A stretch of 39,120 bases of DNA, taken from NCBI GenBank assembly GCA_017643495.1, contig JAEPNK010000005.1, positions 1-39,120 on the forward strand, written 5' to 3'. The notes under the pieces were generated by a model that was not told the origin of the DNA, did no database searches, and saw only the letters and a program-made list of their open reading frames with translations. This document shows, piece by piece, positions 9,327 to 18,156 of the stretch (positions are counted from its first letter, which is position 1; every line of letters begins with the position of its first letter). The stretch is from Rhizobiaceae bacterium (GTDB taxonomy: Bacteria; Pseudomonadota; Alphaproteobacteria; Rhizobiales; Rhizobiaceae). Both the position numbers and the translations under genes were made by a program.

Positions 9327-9824
9327 ATGAAACTCAATGAAATTACCGACCGGGAAGGCGCTCTCAAGTCGCGCCGTCGTGTTGGCCGCGGTATTGGTTC
9401 TTCCAAAGGAAAAACCGGTGGCCGGGGTGTCAAAGGACAGAAATCGCGTTCAGGTGTCGCCATCAAGGGATTTGAAGGCGGCCAAATGCCGATCTTCCGT
9501 CGTCTCCCTAAACGCGGATTTTCCAACGCCTCTTTTGCCCGCAAATACCAGACTGTCTCTATTGGCCGTCTTCAGCAGGCAATTGATGCCAAGAAGTTTG
9601 ATGCAAAAACAACAGTTACGGCCGAAAGCCTTGTTGAAGCCGGCATCATTCGTCGTGTCGATGACGGTGTTCGCATCCTCTCGGATGGTGAACTGAAAGC
9701 CGGACTGACTTTCGAGGTTGCAGGTGCATCCAAGGCAGCTATCGAAAAGATCGAGAAAGCCGGCGGCAAGGTCACTGTACTTGAAAAAGCTTCCGCAAAG
9801 AAAGCTGACAAGTCCGACGACTGA
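9327..9824 (+). CDS. rplO: 50S ribosomal protein L15
   Basis: The 165-residue product has the glycine-rich N-terminal signature [20 protein letters not shown], then [20 protein letters not shown] and the C-terminal [20 protein letters not shown]15 is a late-assembly protein of the large subunit. A Lys/Ala/Asp-rich tail of about a dozen residues follows the core. After it comes a 191-nt gap with a terminator-like hairpin. Confidence 0.98.
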   Translation: MKLNEITDREGALKSRRRVGRGIGSSKGKTGGRGVKGQKSRSGVAIKGFEGGQMPIFRRLPKRGFSNASFARKYQTVSIGRLQQAIDAKKFDAKTTVTAESLVEAGIIRRVDDGVRILSDGELKAGLTFEVAGASKAAIEKIEKAGGKVTVLEKASAKKADKSDD

Positions 9825-9839
9825 CGTTGATTTAAATAT

Positions 9840-9879
9840 GGGTTCCGGGGTCGCAATTATATTCCGGAACCCTTATCTT
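9840..9879 (+). terminator. Terminator-like hairpin between rplO and secY
   Basis: GGGTTCCGG (9840-9848) and CCGGAACCC (9864-9872) form a perfect 9-bp stem with a 15-base AT-rich loop, followed by TTATCTT. The tail is T-rich but interrupted. secY lies 143 nt further on, so this could be a partial terminator that lowers secY and adk expression relative to the ribosomal genes. The structure is seen; attenuation is inference. Confidence 0.5.
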
Positions 9880-10015
9880 GTGCGGGAACAAGGTGACTGC
9901 CACACTGGGCAGGATTCTTACCAACCATCTGCTTCCTAGCGGTGTTAATACAAGCCCGGCCATTGCGAGTACATCCCCTTGGCAGGGCCGGAATGAAAGG
10001 TCGCGGGAGACGACA

Positions 10016-11356
10016 ATGGCATCAGCCGCAGAACAACTTGCAGCCAATCTTAGTTTTTCATCCTTTTCAAAAGCCGATGAGCTTAAAAAGCGCCTGTGGT
10101 TCACACTTGGCGCTTTGATTGTTTACAGGCTTGGTACTTATATTCCCTTGCCCGGGATCAACTTCCAGGCTTACGCGCAGGCGTTTGAAAACCAGGCAGG
10201 CGGCATCGGCGGCCTGCTCAATGTTTTCAATGGCGGTGCCGTTGAACGGTTGGCAATCTTTGCCTTGGGCATCATGCCTTACATTTCCGCTTCGATCATC
10301 ATGCAGTTGATGACATCAGTTGTTCCAACGCTCGAACAATTGAAGAAAGAGGGGGAGCAGGGCCGAAAGGTCATCAATCAGTACACCCGCTATGGAACGG
10401 TTCTGCTCGGAACCCTTCAGGCATACGGTATTGCTGTGGGCCTTGAGGGCAGTACGGGCATCGTGGAAGATCCAGGCTGGTTCTTCAGGGCATCGACTGT
10501 CATTACACTTGTTGGCGGCACCATGTTCCTGATGTGGCTTGGTGAGCAAATAACCGCTCGTGGGATCGGCAATGGTATATCACTGATCATCTTCGCAGGC
10601 ATTGTTGCGGCCATGCCCGCTGCGATTGCCCAGCTTCTGGAGCAGGGCAGGCAGGGGATTATTTCAACGCCAACAATGCTGACCGTTCTGGTGGTGGCAA
10701 TTGCACTGGTCGTTCTGATTGTTTTTGTCGAACGTGCACAACGCAAACTGCTGATCCAGTATCCGAAGCGGCAAACACGCAGTGGTGCTTTTGAGACCAA
10801 TTCGTCTCACCTGCCGCTCAAACTGAATACTGCAGGTGTTATTCCGGCAATCTTTGCTTCGTCACTTCTGCTCTTGCCACTTACTGCAGCCGGATTTTCG
10901 GGAACCGAGAACATGCCGGACTGGCTTACGGCAATAACAAGTACGCTTGGCCGCGGACAGCCGCTTTACTTGCTGACCTTTGGTGGATTGATTGCATTCT
11001 TTGCATTTTTCTACACGGCAATCGTCTTCAATCCCCAGGATACTGCCGACAACCTGAAAAACCAGGGTGGCTTCATTCCGGGTATTCGTCCTGGCAAACG
11101 CACTGCCGAATACATCGACTATGTTTTGACGCGCATCACTACTGTGGGTGCAGTCTATCTAGTGTTCGTCTGCCTTGTTCCTGAAGTGTTCATGAGCAAT
11201 GCAGGTATATCGGCATTCCTTGGCGGAACCTCACTGCTCATTATGGTGAGTGTGACCATGGATACTGTGGCACAAGTGCAGGGCCATTTGCTGGCTCAGC
11301 AATATGAGGGAATGCTGAAGAAATCGAAACTTCGCGGAGGAAAAAGACGTCGATGA
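10016..11356 (+). CDS. secY: Protein translocase subunit SecY
   Basis: From ATG 10016 the product has 446 residues, normal for SecY. It begins [32 protein letters not shown] and has ten hydrophobic segments with [31 protein letters not shown] and the C-terminal RGGKRRR. SecY is the pore of the SecYEG channel that exports and inserts proteins at the inner membrane. The frame is open 46 codons upstream, but that part is not SecY-like and GGGAGA precedes 10016. The end overlaps adk by 4 nt (ATGA). Confidence 0.98.
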   Translation: MASAAEQLAANLSFSSFSKADELKKRLWFTLGALIVYRLGTYIPLPGINFQAYAQAFENQAGGIGGLLNVFNGGAVERLAIFALGIMPYISASIIMQLMTSVVPTLEQLKKEGEQGRKVINQYTRYGTVLLGTLQAYGIAVGLEGSTGIVEDPGWFFRASTVITLVGGTMFLMWLGEQITARGIGNGISLIIFAGIVAAMPAAIAQLLEQGRQGIISTPTMLTVLVVAIALVVLIVFVERAQRKLLIQYPKRQTRSGAFETNSSHLPLKLNTAGVIPAIFASSLLLLPLTAAGFSGTENMPDWLTAITSTLGRGQPLYLLTFGGLIAFFAFFYTAIVFNPQDTADNLKNQGGFIPGIRPGKRTAEYIDYVLTRITTVGAVYLVFVCLVPEVFMSNAGISAFLGGTSLLIMVSVTMDTVAQVQGHLLAQQYEGMLKKSKLRGGKRRR

Positions 11357-12000
11357 AACTGATTCTGCTTGGACCTCCCGGCGCGGGAAAGGGAACTCAG
11401 GCCAAACTTCTGGTCGAGCGTAAATCCATTCCCCAACTTTCTACCGGTGACATGTTGAGGGAAGCTGTTGCGAACCAGACTGAGGTTGGCAAAAAAGCGA
11501 AGGCTGTAATGGATGCAGGCAATCTCGTTTCGGATGATATTGTCAATGCAATCGTTTCTGAACGGCTGGATGCTGACGATTGTGCCAACGGTTTCATTCT
11601 GGATGGTTTCCCGCGTACACTGGAGCAAGCGTCAGCACTTGAAAAAATGCTCGCGGACAAGGGGTTGCAGCTTGATCATGTCATTGAGTTGAAGGTTGAC
11701 GATGAAGCCTTGGTAGAGCGCATATCCGGCCGCTATACCTGCGCCAAGTGTGGTGAAGGCTACCATGACAAGTTCAAGAAGCCTGAGACAGATGGCGTCT
11801 GTGATAAATGTGGTTCAACCGAATTCAAAAGACGGCCTGACGACAATGCGGAAACATTGCGAACACGCCTGATGGCCTATTACAAGGAAACCTCGCCATT
11901 GCTTGGTTTTTACTTTGCAAAAGGGCAATTGACGTCAATTGATGGCATGGGAGAGATAGCAGAAATCTCGGGTGAGATAGATAAAGTGCTGGAATCCTGA
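11353..12000 (+). CDS. adk: Adenylate kinase with zinc-type lid
   Basis: The 215-residue product has the P-loop [10 protein letters not shown] at residues 7-16, the AMP-binding STGDMLR and the DGFPRT motif. The LID domain contains [12 protein letters not shown] and CDKC, four cysteines that would bind zinc, so this is the long, zinc-type enzyme. It interconverts ATP, AMP and ADP in the cytoplasm. It is coupled to secY by a 4-nt overlap, as in many bacteria, and is followed by a 255-nt gap. Confidence 0.98.
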   Translation: MKLILLGPPGAGKGTQAKLLVERKSIPQLSTGDMLREAVANQTEVGKKAKAVMDAGNLVSDDIVNAIVSERLDADDCANGFILDGFPRTLEQASALEKMLADKGLQLDHVIELKVDDEALVERISGRYTCAKCGEGYHDKFKKPETDGVCDKCGSTEFKRRPDDNAETLRTRLMAYYKETSPLLGFYFAKGQLTSIDGMGEIAEISGEIDKVLES

Positions 12001-12028
12001 AAATAGCTTCATTTTTCTGCATCAAGAC

Positions 12029-12058
12029 TTGACCTTTAACCGGAATCGGCGTTAGTAG
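12029..12058 (+). promoter_or_regulatory. Putative promoter of the rpsM-rpoA segment
   Basis: TTGACC (12029-12034) is a good -35 match, preceded by C as in many alphaproteobacterial promoters, and TAGTAG (12053-12058) is a weak -10 at 18-bp spacing. It sits at the beginning of the longest gap in the cluster, about 200 nt before rpsM, and would give a long leader RNA. Read by eye only; the -10 is poor. Confidence 0.45.
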
Positions 12059-12117
12059 CGCCATTCGCTAAGGATATTGCGGTCAGTTCTGATATCCCCT
12101 ACCGGGAAATCGGAGGC

Positions 12118-12140
12118 TGGCTTTTGATGTTTGAAAGCCA
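12118..12140 (+). repeat. Inverted repeat in the rpsM leader
   Basis: TGGCTTT (12118-12124) and AAAGCCA (12134-12140) form a perfect 7-bp stem with a 9-base loop, 115 nt before rpsM. The leader of the corresponding E. coli operon folds into a pseudoknot bound by S4. No such fold can be established by eye here and rpsD is not in this cluster, so a control role is only a possibility. Confidence 0.35.
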
Positions 12141-12255
12141 AAGTATCAATTTCTGAATTTCCGTCGCAAGGGCCGGGCTCCACCGGACGCGTCGTCAGAA
12201 ACAAACGCTCTGCAAGGAGCAGAACCAGCCCGATGGGCTAATATGGAGAAACAAG

Positions 12256-12624
12256 ATGGCCCGTATTGCAGGCGTCAACATTCCAACCAACAAACGCGTT
12301 ATCATTGCGCTCCAGTACATACATGGTATTGGGCCCAAAATTGCCGGTGACATTGTGTCAAAAGTAAACCTTGATCCGGCACGCCGGGTCAATGAGCTGA
12401 CAGACGCTGAACTGCTTCAGATTCGTGAAGTTATTGATGCGGAGCACATCGTTGAAGGCGATCTGCGCCGGGAAACTTCAATGAACATCAAGCGTCTTAT
12501 GGACCTTGGTAGTTATCGCGGGCTTCGTCACCGCCGCAGCCTGCCGGTACGTGGCCAGCGTACCAGCACCAACGCGCGTACCCGCAAGGGGCCGGCAAAG
12601 GCAATTGCAGGCAAGAAGAAGTAA
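12256..12624 (+). CDS. rpsM: 30S ribosomal protein S13
   Basis: The 122-residue product begins [20 protein letters not shown], has [14 protein letters not shown] and the basic C-terminal [29 protein letters not shown], standard for S13. It forms intersubunit bridges in the 30S head and contacts P-site tRNA. A GGAGAAAC site precedes the ATG. A promoter-like element lies upstream and a terminator-like hairpin 8 nt downstream, so it may be partly transcribed as its own unit. Confidence 0.98.
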   Translation: MARIAGVNIPTNKRVIIALQYIHGIGPKIAGDIVSKVNLDPARRVNELTDAELLQIREVIDAEHIVEGDLRRETSMNIKRLMDLGSYRGLRHRRSLPVRGQRTSTNARTRKGPAKAIAGKKK

Positions 12625-12631
12625 ATTTGAG

Positions 12632-12662
12632 AAAGCCCGTCGCAAAGCGTCGGGCTTCTTTG
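12632..12662 (+). terminator. Terminator-like hairpin between rpsM and rpsK
   Basis: AAGCCCG (12633-12639) pairs with CGGGCTT (12651-12657), and after a T-T mismatch CGC pairs with GCG around an AAA loop. The tail is CTTTGG, too short of T for an efficient intrinsic terminator. It begins 8 nt after the rpsM stop. It may act as a partial terminator or processing site ahead of rpsK, rpoA and rplQ. The structure is seen; the effect is inference. Confidence 0.45.
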
Positions 12663-12736
12663 GAGGCGGCTTGTTCCGGCTCCGGGTGGAGCCGCTGGTA
12701 TTACGGCGGTGAAGAGATCTTTGGAAAGGTAAATCT

Positions 12737-13126
12737 ATGGCAAAAGAAGCCGCAAAAGTACGTCGCCGTGAGCGCAAGAACATTTCTTCCGGCATGGCGC
12801 ATGTAAACTCTACATTCAACAACACCATGGTCACAATTACAGATGCCCAGGGCAATACAATTTCCTGGTCATCAGCAGGTGCGCAAGGCTTCAAGGGCTC
12901 TCGCAAGTCTACACCTTACGCAGCCCAGATTGCTGCCGAGGATGCTGCCAAGAAAGCCCAGGATCATGGCATGAAAACCCTTGAGGTTGAAGTGCGCGGC
13001 CCTGGTTCGGGACGCGAGTCTGCTCTTCGTGCGCTTCAGGCTGCCGGTTTTGTGATCACTTCGATCCGCGACGTAACCTCTATCCCGCACAATGGGTGCC
13101 GGGCCAAGAAAAAGCGCCGCGTCTGA
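12737..13126 (+). CDS. rpsK: 30S ribosomal protein S11
   Basis: The 129-residue product has [40 protein letters not shown] and the C-terminal [20 protein letters not shown], as in S11. S11 lies on the platform of the small subunit next to the mRNA exit. In E. coli rpsD would follow; here the next gene is rpoA, the usual alphaproteobacterial order. GGAAAGG precedes the ATG. Confidence 0.98.
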   Translation: MAKEAAKVRRRERKNISSGMAHVNSTFNNTMVTITDAQGNTISWSSAGAQGFKGSRKSTPYAAQIAAEDAAKKAQDHGMKTLEVEVRGPGSGRESALRALQAAGFVITSIRDVTSIPHNGCRAKKKRRV

Positions 13127-13140
13127 CGTTTACTGTTTCC

Positions 13141-13201
13141 GCCAGCAACAAATCCGCATTGCTGGCAGATGTTTGGAATATGCCACGAAGGGATGGTGGC
13201 A
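13141..13201 (+). repeat. Two inverted repeats between rpsK and rpoA
   Basis: GCCAGCAA (13141-13148) and TTGCTGGC (13159-13166) form a perfect 8-bp stem with a 10-base loop. TGCCAC (13181-13186) and GTGGCA (13196-13201) form a second, 6-bp stem ending 19 nt before the rpoA start. Neither has a T-tract. They fill the 94-nt gap and could affect RNA processing or rpoA translation; the roles are inference. Confidence 0.45.
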
Positions 13202-13220
13202 GACACCCAAGGGATTATAA

Positions 13221-14231
13221 ATGATACAGAAAAACTGGCAGGAACTGATCAAGCCCACAAAACTGGATGTGGTCTCCAGTTCACCCCTGAAAGCCGTGAT
13301 TGTTGCCGAGCCACTTGAGCGTGGTTTCGGACTTACGCTTGGCAATGCCTTGCGTCGCGTGCTGCTTTCATCGCTACAGGGTGCGGCTGTAACTGCTGTG
13401 CAAATTGATGGCGTATTGCACGAATTCTCTTCTATCGCAGGTGTGCGCGAAGACGTTACGGACATTATCCTGAACGTCAAGGAGATTGCGCTGCGCATGG
13501 AGGGCGAGGGCCCCAAGCGTATGGTCATCCGCAAGGAAGGGCCGGGCGTTGTGACTGCTGCCGATATCCAGACAGTTGGCGATGTTGAGGTTCTGAACCC
13601 TGAGCACCAGATCTGCACCCTTGATGAGGGCGCCGAGATCCGCATGGAACTTACTGTGAATACAGGCAAGGGATATGTAGCTGCGGAGAACAACCGTTCA
13701 GAGGATGCGCCGATTGGCCTCATCCCTGTCGACAGCCTTTATTCTCCGGTTCGTAAGGTTTCCTACAAGATCGAGAAAACCCGCGAAGGGCAGGTTCTTG
13801 ATTATGACAAACTGACCCTCACAGTTGAAACTGATGGTTCGGTCACTCCTGAAGATGCTGTTGCCTACGCAGCGCGTATTCTGCAGGACCAGCTCTCGAT
13901 TTTCGTCAATTTCGAAGAGCCACAGAAAGAGGAAGTCCAGGAAGAAGTTGCCGAGCTGGCATTCAACCCGGCACTTCTCAAGAAAGTCGACGAACTCGAA
14001 CTGTCTGTTCGTTCTGCAAACTGCCTGAAGAACGACAACATTGTCTATATTGGTGACCTGATCCAGAAGACGGAAGCGGAAATGCTTCGCACTCCGAACT
14101 TTGGCCGTAAGTCGCTTAATGAGATCAAGGAAGTACTGGCCGGAATGGGACTGCATCTTGGCATGGAGATCCCGGCATGGCCGCCTGAAAATATTGAGGA
14201 CCTCGCAAAGCGTTACGAGGATCAGTACTAA
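13221..14231 (+). CDS. rpoA: RNA polymerase subunit alpha
   Basis: The 336-residue product has the alpha N-terminal domain (residues 1 to about 230) with [20 protein letters not shown] for dimerisation and binding of beta and beta'. An acidic linker ([15 protein letters not shown]) follows, then the C-terminal domain with [20 protein letters not shown] and [15 protein letters not shown], which contacts promoter DNA and activators. AAGGGA precedes the ATG. Length is normal. It lies between rpsK and rplQ as in nearly all bacteria. Confidence 0.98.
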   Translation: MIQKNWQELIKPTKLDVVSSSPLKAVIVAEPLERGFGLTLGNALRRVLLSSLQGAAVTAVQIDGVLHEFSSIAGVREDVTDIILNVKEIALRMEGEGPKRMVIRKEGPGVVTAADIQTVGDVEVLNPEHQICTLDEGAEIRMELTVNTGKGYVAAENNRSEDAPIGLIPVDSLYSPVRKVSYKIEKTREGQVLDYDKLTLTVETDGSVTPEDAVAYAARILQDQLSIFVNFEEPQKEEVQEEVAELAFNPALLKKVDELELSVRSANCLKNDNIVYIGDLIQKTEAEMLRTPNFGRKSLNEIKEVLAGMGLHLGMEIPAWPPENIEDLAKRYEDQY

Positions 14232-14240
14232 AATACAAAA

Positions 14241-14259
14241 GGGGCCGCGAAGCGGTCCC
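14241..14259 (+). repeat. Hairpin between rpoA and rplQ
   Basis: GGGGCCGC (14241-14248) and GCGGTCCC (14252-14259) pair over 8 bases with one G-U, closed by the stable GAA loop of the CGCGAAGCG type. It begins 9 nt after the rpoA stop codon and has no T-tract. It is likely a stability or processing element rather than a terminator. Confidence 0.5.
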
Positions 14260-14318
14260 GACAACCACGCTGCAGTCTTAAGTGCCAGGTTGCAGCAAAA
14301 TAGAGAAGGGGAGCTGAA

Positions 14319-14750
14319 ATGCGCCACCGTAAACAAGGCCGTAAACTGAATCGTACAGCAAGCCATCGCAAGGCAATGTTTGCCAACATGGCTGCATCGC
14401 TGATCGAACATGAGCAAATCGTGACGACTTTGCCCAAGGCGAAAGAACTGCGTTCTGTCGTGGACAAGCTGATCACACTGGGCAAGCGCGGCGACCTTCA
14501 TGCCCGTCGCCTCGTGATTTCACGTATCCGCGATGTTGAGCAGACCAAGAAACTGTTTGATGTCCTCGGCCCGCGCTACAAGGACCGCAATGGTGGTTAC
14601 ACACGCGTTCTGAAAGCCGGCTTCCGCTATGGGGACAATGCTCCTCTTGCAGTCATTGAGCTGGTTGACCGGGATGTTGATGCCAAGGGCAAGAAAGACC
14701 GGGAGCGGATGGAAGCTCTTGAGGTTGAGGAAGCACCGGCAGAAGCCTGA
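14319..14750 (+). CDS. rplQ: 50S ribosomal protein L17
   Basis: The 143-residue product starts [34 protein letters not shown] and has [20 protein letters not shown] and [20 protein letters not shown], the L17 pattern. A charged tail of about 25 residues follows the core, which is common in alphaproteobacteria. L17 is near the tunnel exit. It closes the ribosomal cluster: a strong terminator follows 23 nt after the stop. Confidence 0.98.
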   Translation: MRHRKQGRKLNRTASHRKAMFANMAASLIEHEQIVTTLPKAKELRSVVDKLITLGKRGDLHARRLVISRIRDVEQTKKLFDVLGPRYKDRNGGYTRVLKAGFRYGDNAPLAVIELVDRDVDAKGKKDRERMEALEVEEAPAEA

Positions 14751-14773
14751 TCTCTTCTCAATTACTTGATTTT

Positions 14774-14808
14774 AGGTCCGTGCGGTCTCCGTGCGGACCT
14801 TTTCTTTT
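14774..14808 (+). terminator. Intrinsic terminator of the ribosomal cluster
   Basis: AGGTCCGTGCGG (14774-14785) pairs with CCGTGCGGACCT (14789-14800) over 12 bases, two of them G-U, with a three-base loop, followed by TTTCTTTT. Stem, loop and T-tract fit a Rho-independent terminator for transcription coming through rplQ. Confidence 0.85.
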
Positions 14809-14913
14809 GTAACAACAGATTCATCGACTGACAAAATGTTGGAAAAAGCCTGTGTCATGAATGCATAGTCTTGGCTAAAATGGTTTCCAGCCCCAACTCG
14901 CGAAAGGATGCCC

Positions 14914-16425
14914 ATGCGTTTCCGTTTAGATTTCATGATTGTGTCAGCCCTGTCTCTGGTTTTGCTGCTTGCCGGTTCCGTGATGCCTGCATTTGCCCAG
15001 AAAAGCGTGGAAGATGTGTTTCGTCAGGGTATTGAGGATTTGTTGCGCGGACGTTCCGAGCGCAAGCAGGAGCAGCAGAACGATGCATCCAGGGTTCCGG
15101 AAACACGTGAGGAAATCACGCTGTCGTTTGCGCCCTTGGTGCGATCAGTTGCGCCAGCAGTGGTCAATGTTTATGCGGTGCGAAAAGTCAGGCAGGTTTC
15201 TCCCTTTGCGGGTGACCCGTTCTTTGAAAGATTTTTTGGGGGCGGCAACAGACAGCGCAGCCAGAATTCGCTTGGCTCGGGTGTTATCGTAGCCAAGGAT
15301 GGCATGGTGATCACAAACTACCATGTCATCAAGGATGCAGACGAAATGAAAATCGCGCTGTCTGACGGGCGTGAATTCCCGGCAGAAATTGTGCTCAAGG
15401 ATGAAGAATCGGATCTTGCTGTTTTGCAGATCGATTCTGACGAAGAGTTTCCCACTGTCGAGCTAGGCAATTCCGACAGGGCGCAAGTGGGTGATCTTGT
15501 CCTTGCAATTGGAAATCCCTTTGGTGTGGGGCAGACGGTAACCAGCGGGATAATTTCTGCTGTTGCCCGTTCTTCAAAGGGAATTGGTGATTTTGGTTTC
15601 TTCCTGCAAACTGATGCAGCTATCAATCCGGGAAATTCGGGGGGCGCGCTTGTCGACATGAAGGGCAGATTGATAGGCATCAATACCGCTATTTTCTCCC
15701 GCTCAGGCGGCTCAAACGGTATCGGCTTTGCGATTCCCTCCAACATGGTGTCGGTAGCGCTCGAATCTTCACGGGTCGGGGATACCTTGAACCGCCCCTG
15801 GATTGGAGCATCTTTTCAGGCCGTCACACCGGAAATTGCAAGCGCGATCGGCTTGAAACGGCCACGTGGGGCAATGGTTACCGAAGTGGTTTCCGATGGC
15901 CCGGCCGACCGGGCCGGTATTCGTGCAGGGGATGTAATCCTTGCAATCAACGGACGGCGCATTCCTCATGTCAATGCGCTTGGATACCTTCTGACGACGG
16001 TCGGCATCGGCAATGATGCGAAAATCCGGGTTATCAGCCGTGGTAACCGCTCTACCAAAACCCTGGTTCTGGAAGCTGCACCGGAAACAATCCCTGCAAA
16101 TGAGACATTGTTGCCTGCAAATTCGATACTTGGCGGAGCAACCGTCGCCAATCTCTCTCCCGCACTTGCCCAGAAGATAAGGGTGCCCGGCAACAAGACC
16201 GGTGTGATTGTACTGGAATTGAAAAGGCGGTCTCCTGCAGCGGGCATGCGGTTACGGCCGGGAGACATCATCCGGGAAATCAACGGCACGGCAATAGAGC
16301 GCGTTGCAAACCTTTCCCGCCCGTTGCAACAAAGAACAAACCGCTGGCAAATTGTCGTGGAGCGTCAGGGCAGGGAGCTTGTTCTGGAGCGTCGTGGCAG
16401 GGTGTTCCGGCAATATTTGAGATAG
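14914..16425 (+). CDS. Do/DegP-type periplasmic serine protease
   Basis: The 503-residue product has a signal peptide with cleavage likely after AFA at residue 28. The trypsin-like domain has the triad His137 (ITNYHVI), Asp167 (SDLAVLQID) and Ser242 (NPGNSGGALVD), followed by two PDZ domains at about residues 290-390 and 415-490. Such HtrA proteins degrade or refold damaged envelope proteins. ATG 14914 is preferred over ATG 14908 because the AAAGGA site overlaps the latter. It lies after the rplQ terminator, so it needs its own promoter. Whether it corresponds to DegP or DegQ cannot be decided. Confidence 0.93.
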   Translation: MRFRLDFMIVSALSLVLLLAGSVMPAFAQKSVEDVFRQGIEDLLRGRSERKQEQQNDASRVPETREEITLSFAPLVRSVAPAVVNVYAVRKVRQVSPFAGDPFFERFFGGGNRQRSQNSLGSGVIVAKDGMVITNYHVIKDADEMKIALSDGREFPAEIVLKDEESDLAVLQIDSDEEFPTVELGNSDRAQVGDLVLAIGNPFGVGQTVTSGIISAVARSSKGIGDFGFFLQTDAAINPGNSGGALVDMKGRLIGINTAIFSRSGGSNGIGFAIPSNMVSVALESSRVGDTLNRPWIGASFQAVTPEIASAIGLKRPRGAMVTEVVSDGPADRAGIRAGDVILAINGRRIPHVNALGYLLTTVGIGNDAKIRVISRGNRSTKTLVLEAAPETIPANETLLPANSILGGATVANLSPALAQKIRVPGNKTGVIVLELKRRSPAAGMRLRPGDIIREINGTAIERVANLSRPLQQRTNRWQIVVERQGRELVLERRGRVFRQYLR

Positions 16426-16433
16426 GACCGGTT

Positions 16434-17750
16434 TTGGCTGACCTGTTTCACAAAGAAAACTCCAAACAGATATCTGATGCGAATGCGCCTCTGGCAGAGC
16501 GCCTTCGCCCGTCGTCCCTGTCTGAGGTTGTGGGTCAAGACCACTTGACCGGCAACAACGGCACAATCACGAGAATGATCGCTTCGGGTTCCCTTGGAAG
16601 CATGATCTTTTGGGGGCCGCCCGGGACAGGAAAGACAACGGTAGCCCGTCTGCTTGCCGGTGAGTGTGATCTGGCATTCATGCAGGTATCGGCCATTTTC
16701 TCAGGTGTCTCGGATCTCAAGAAAGTCTTCGAAACCGCCAGGATGCATGCTGCCAGTGGCCGCAAAACCTTGTTGTTTGTGGACGAAATACACCGGTTCA
16801 ACCGTGCCCAGCTGGACAGTTTTCTTCCGGTTATGGAAGACGGAACCATTGTCCTGGTCGGGGCAACCACAGAAAACCCCTCTTTCGAACTCAACGCAGC
16901 CCTGCTTTCCCGTGCAACTGTTCTTACCTTTATCAGCCATGACGAGAACAGTCTTGTACTATTGCTGGAGCGGGCAGAGGAGATGATGGGCAGAAAACTG
17001 CCACTTGATGCGCAGGCGCGATTATCACTGGTTCGAATGGCTGACGGTGATGGAAGAGCCATTATTTCACTGGCAGAAGAAGTGTGGCGAATAGCCGGAA
17101 GCGATGAGGTGCTCGATGCAGATGCATTGCAGAATGCGTTGCAAAGAAGGGCTCCCATCTATGACAAGGGTCAGGACGGGCACTACAACCTGATCAGTGC
17201 TTTGCACAAATCAGTGCGGGGGTCCGATCCGGATGCTGCTTTGTATTACCTAGCACGGATGATGGAAGCGGGCGAAGACCGCCGCTTCATAGGCCGCAGG
17301 CTGGTTGTCATGGCAAGCGAAGACATTGGCAATGCCGACCCCAACGCACTGGTAGTCACGATGGCGGCAACCCAGGCATTTGATTTTCTGGGAGAAGCAG
17401 AAGGTGACAGGGCTTTGGCCCAGGCAGCTGTTTATCTAGCCACTGCACCGAAATCCAATGCAGTACATGTCGCCCTAAAGCATGCAAAGGCATCAGCGCG
17501 GCAGAACGGATCGCTGCTTCCACCGAAACATATTCTGAATGCGCCGACCAAACTGATGACAGATGAAGGGTACGGCAAAGGCTATTTGTATGATCATGAT
17601 CAGCCTGATGCCTTTTCCGGACAGGATTACTTCCCGGAAAAGATGGGCCGCCAGAAATACTATGAACCGGTTGAGCGCGGATTTGAGCGTGATGTCATAA
17701 AACGGCTTGAGTATTGGGAGAAATTGCGGCGCGAACGGAGGCAGGCATGA
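16434..17750 (+). CDS. rarA: Replication-associated recombination ATPase RarA (TTG start)
   Basis: The 438-residue product is a clamp-loader-like AAA+ ATPase: Walker A GPPGTGKTT at residues 61-69, Walker B with DEIHRF near residue 117 and the sensor-like GATTENPSFELNAALLSR. The C-terminal part contains HYNLISALHKSVRGSDPDAA LYYLARM, typical of the RarA/MgsA/WRNIP1 tetramerisation region. RarA acts at stalled replication forks. No ATG fits the N-terminus, so TTG 16434 is used with ATAGGACC before it. It starts 8 nt after the protease gene and overlaps crcB by 4 nt. Confidence 0.95.
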   Translation: MADLFHKENSKQISDANAPLAERLRPSSLSEVVGQDHLTGNNGTITRMIASGSLGSMIFWGPPGTGKTTVARLLAGECDLAFMQVSAIFSGVSDLKKVFETARMHAASGRKTLLFVDEIHRFNRAQLDSFLPVMEDGTIVLVGATTENPSFELNAALLSRATVLTFISHDENSLVLLLERAEEMMGRKLPLDAQARLSLVRMADGDGRAIISLAEEVWRIAGSDEVLDADALQNALQRRAPIYDKGQDGHYNLISALHKSVRGSDPDAALYYLARMMEAGEDRRFIGRRLVVMASEDIGNADPNALVVTMAATQAFDFLGEAEGDRALAQAAVYLATAPKSNAVHVALKHAKASARQNGSLLPPKHILNAPTKLMTDEGYGKGYLYDHDQPDAFSGQDYFPEKMGRQKYYEPVERGFERDVIKRLEYWEKLRRERRQA

Positions 17751-18124
17751 CACATGTGTTGCTTGTTGCCGCCGGCGGGGCGCTTGGTGCAGCATTCCGC
17801 CATCTTTCCGGCATCGCAGCAATGAGATTAATGGGAATCGGATTTCCCTACGGCACATTGTTTGTGAATGTTTTTGGCTCTCTTCTGATGGGGATATTGA
17901 TATCCTGGCTGGCCAGGAGAAGCGGAACATCGGCGGAATTGAGATTGTTCGTGGCAACTGGTTTCCTGGGCGGCTTTACCACCTTTTCCGCATTTTCCCT
18001 GGATGTTGCCAATCTGGTTGAACGGTCTGAATTGTCCCTGGCACTGACTTATGTATTGGTCAGCGTGGTATTTTCGATTGCTGCAGTGTTCGCCGGGCTT
18101 TGGTTTGGGCGTGCAATGCTGTAA
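17747..18124 (+). CDS. crcB: Fluoride ion channel FluC/CrcB
   Basis: From ATG 17747 the product has 125 residues and four membrane segments. Family signatures are GGALGAAFRHLSG, FPYGTLFVNVFGSLLMG and TGFLGGFTTFSAFSLD, the last with the phenylalanines that line the fluoride path. FluC dimers export fluoride through the inner membrane. The frame is open 11 codons further up inside rarA, but the ATGA overlap gives the natural start. No fluoride riboswitch is possible upstream, since rarA overlaps directly. Confidence 0.95.
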   Translation: MTHVLLVAAGGALGAAFRHLSGIAAMRLMGIGFPYGTLFVNVFGSLLMGILISWLARRSGTSAELRLFVATGFLGGFTTFSAFSLDVANLVERSELSLALTYVLVSVVFSIAAVFAGLWFGRAML

Positions 18125-18156
18125 AAGCGCTTTTTGCAGAATAACAGAATGGACCT

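Noticed and set aside
9878-10015. N-terminal extension of SecY by 46 codons
   Set aside because: The extension is not hydrophobic or SecY-like, and GGGAGA with ATG 10016 gives the normal SecY start.
17707-18021. Alternative frame over the start of crcB
   Set aside because: The crcB frame has four membrane segments and all FluC signatures; the other frame has neither.
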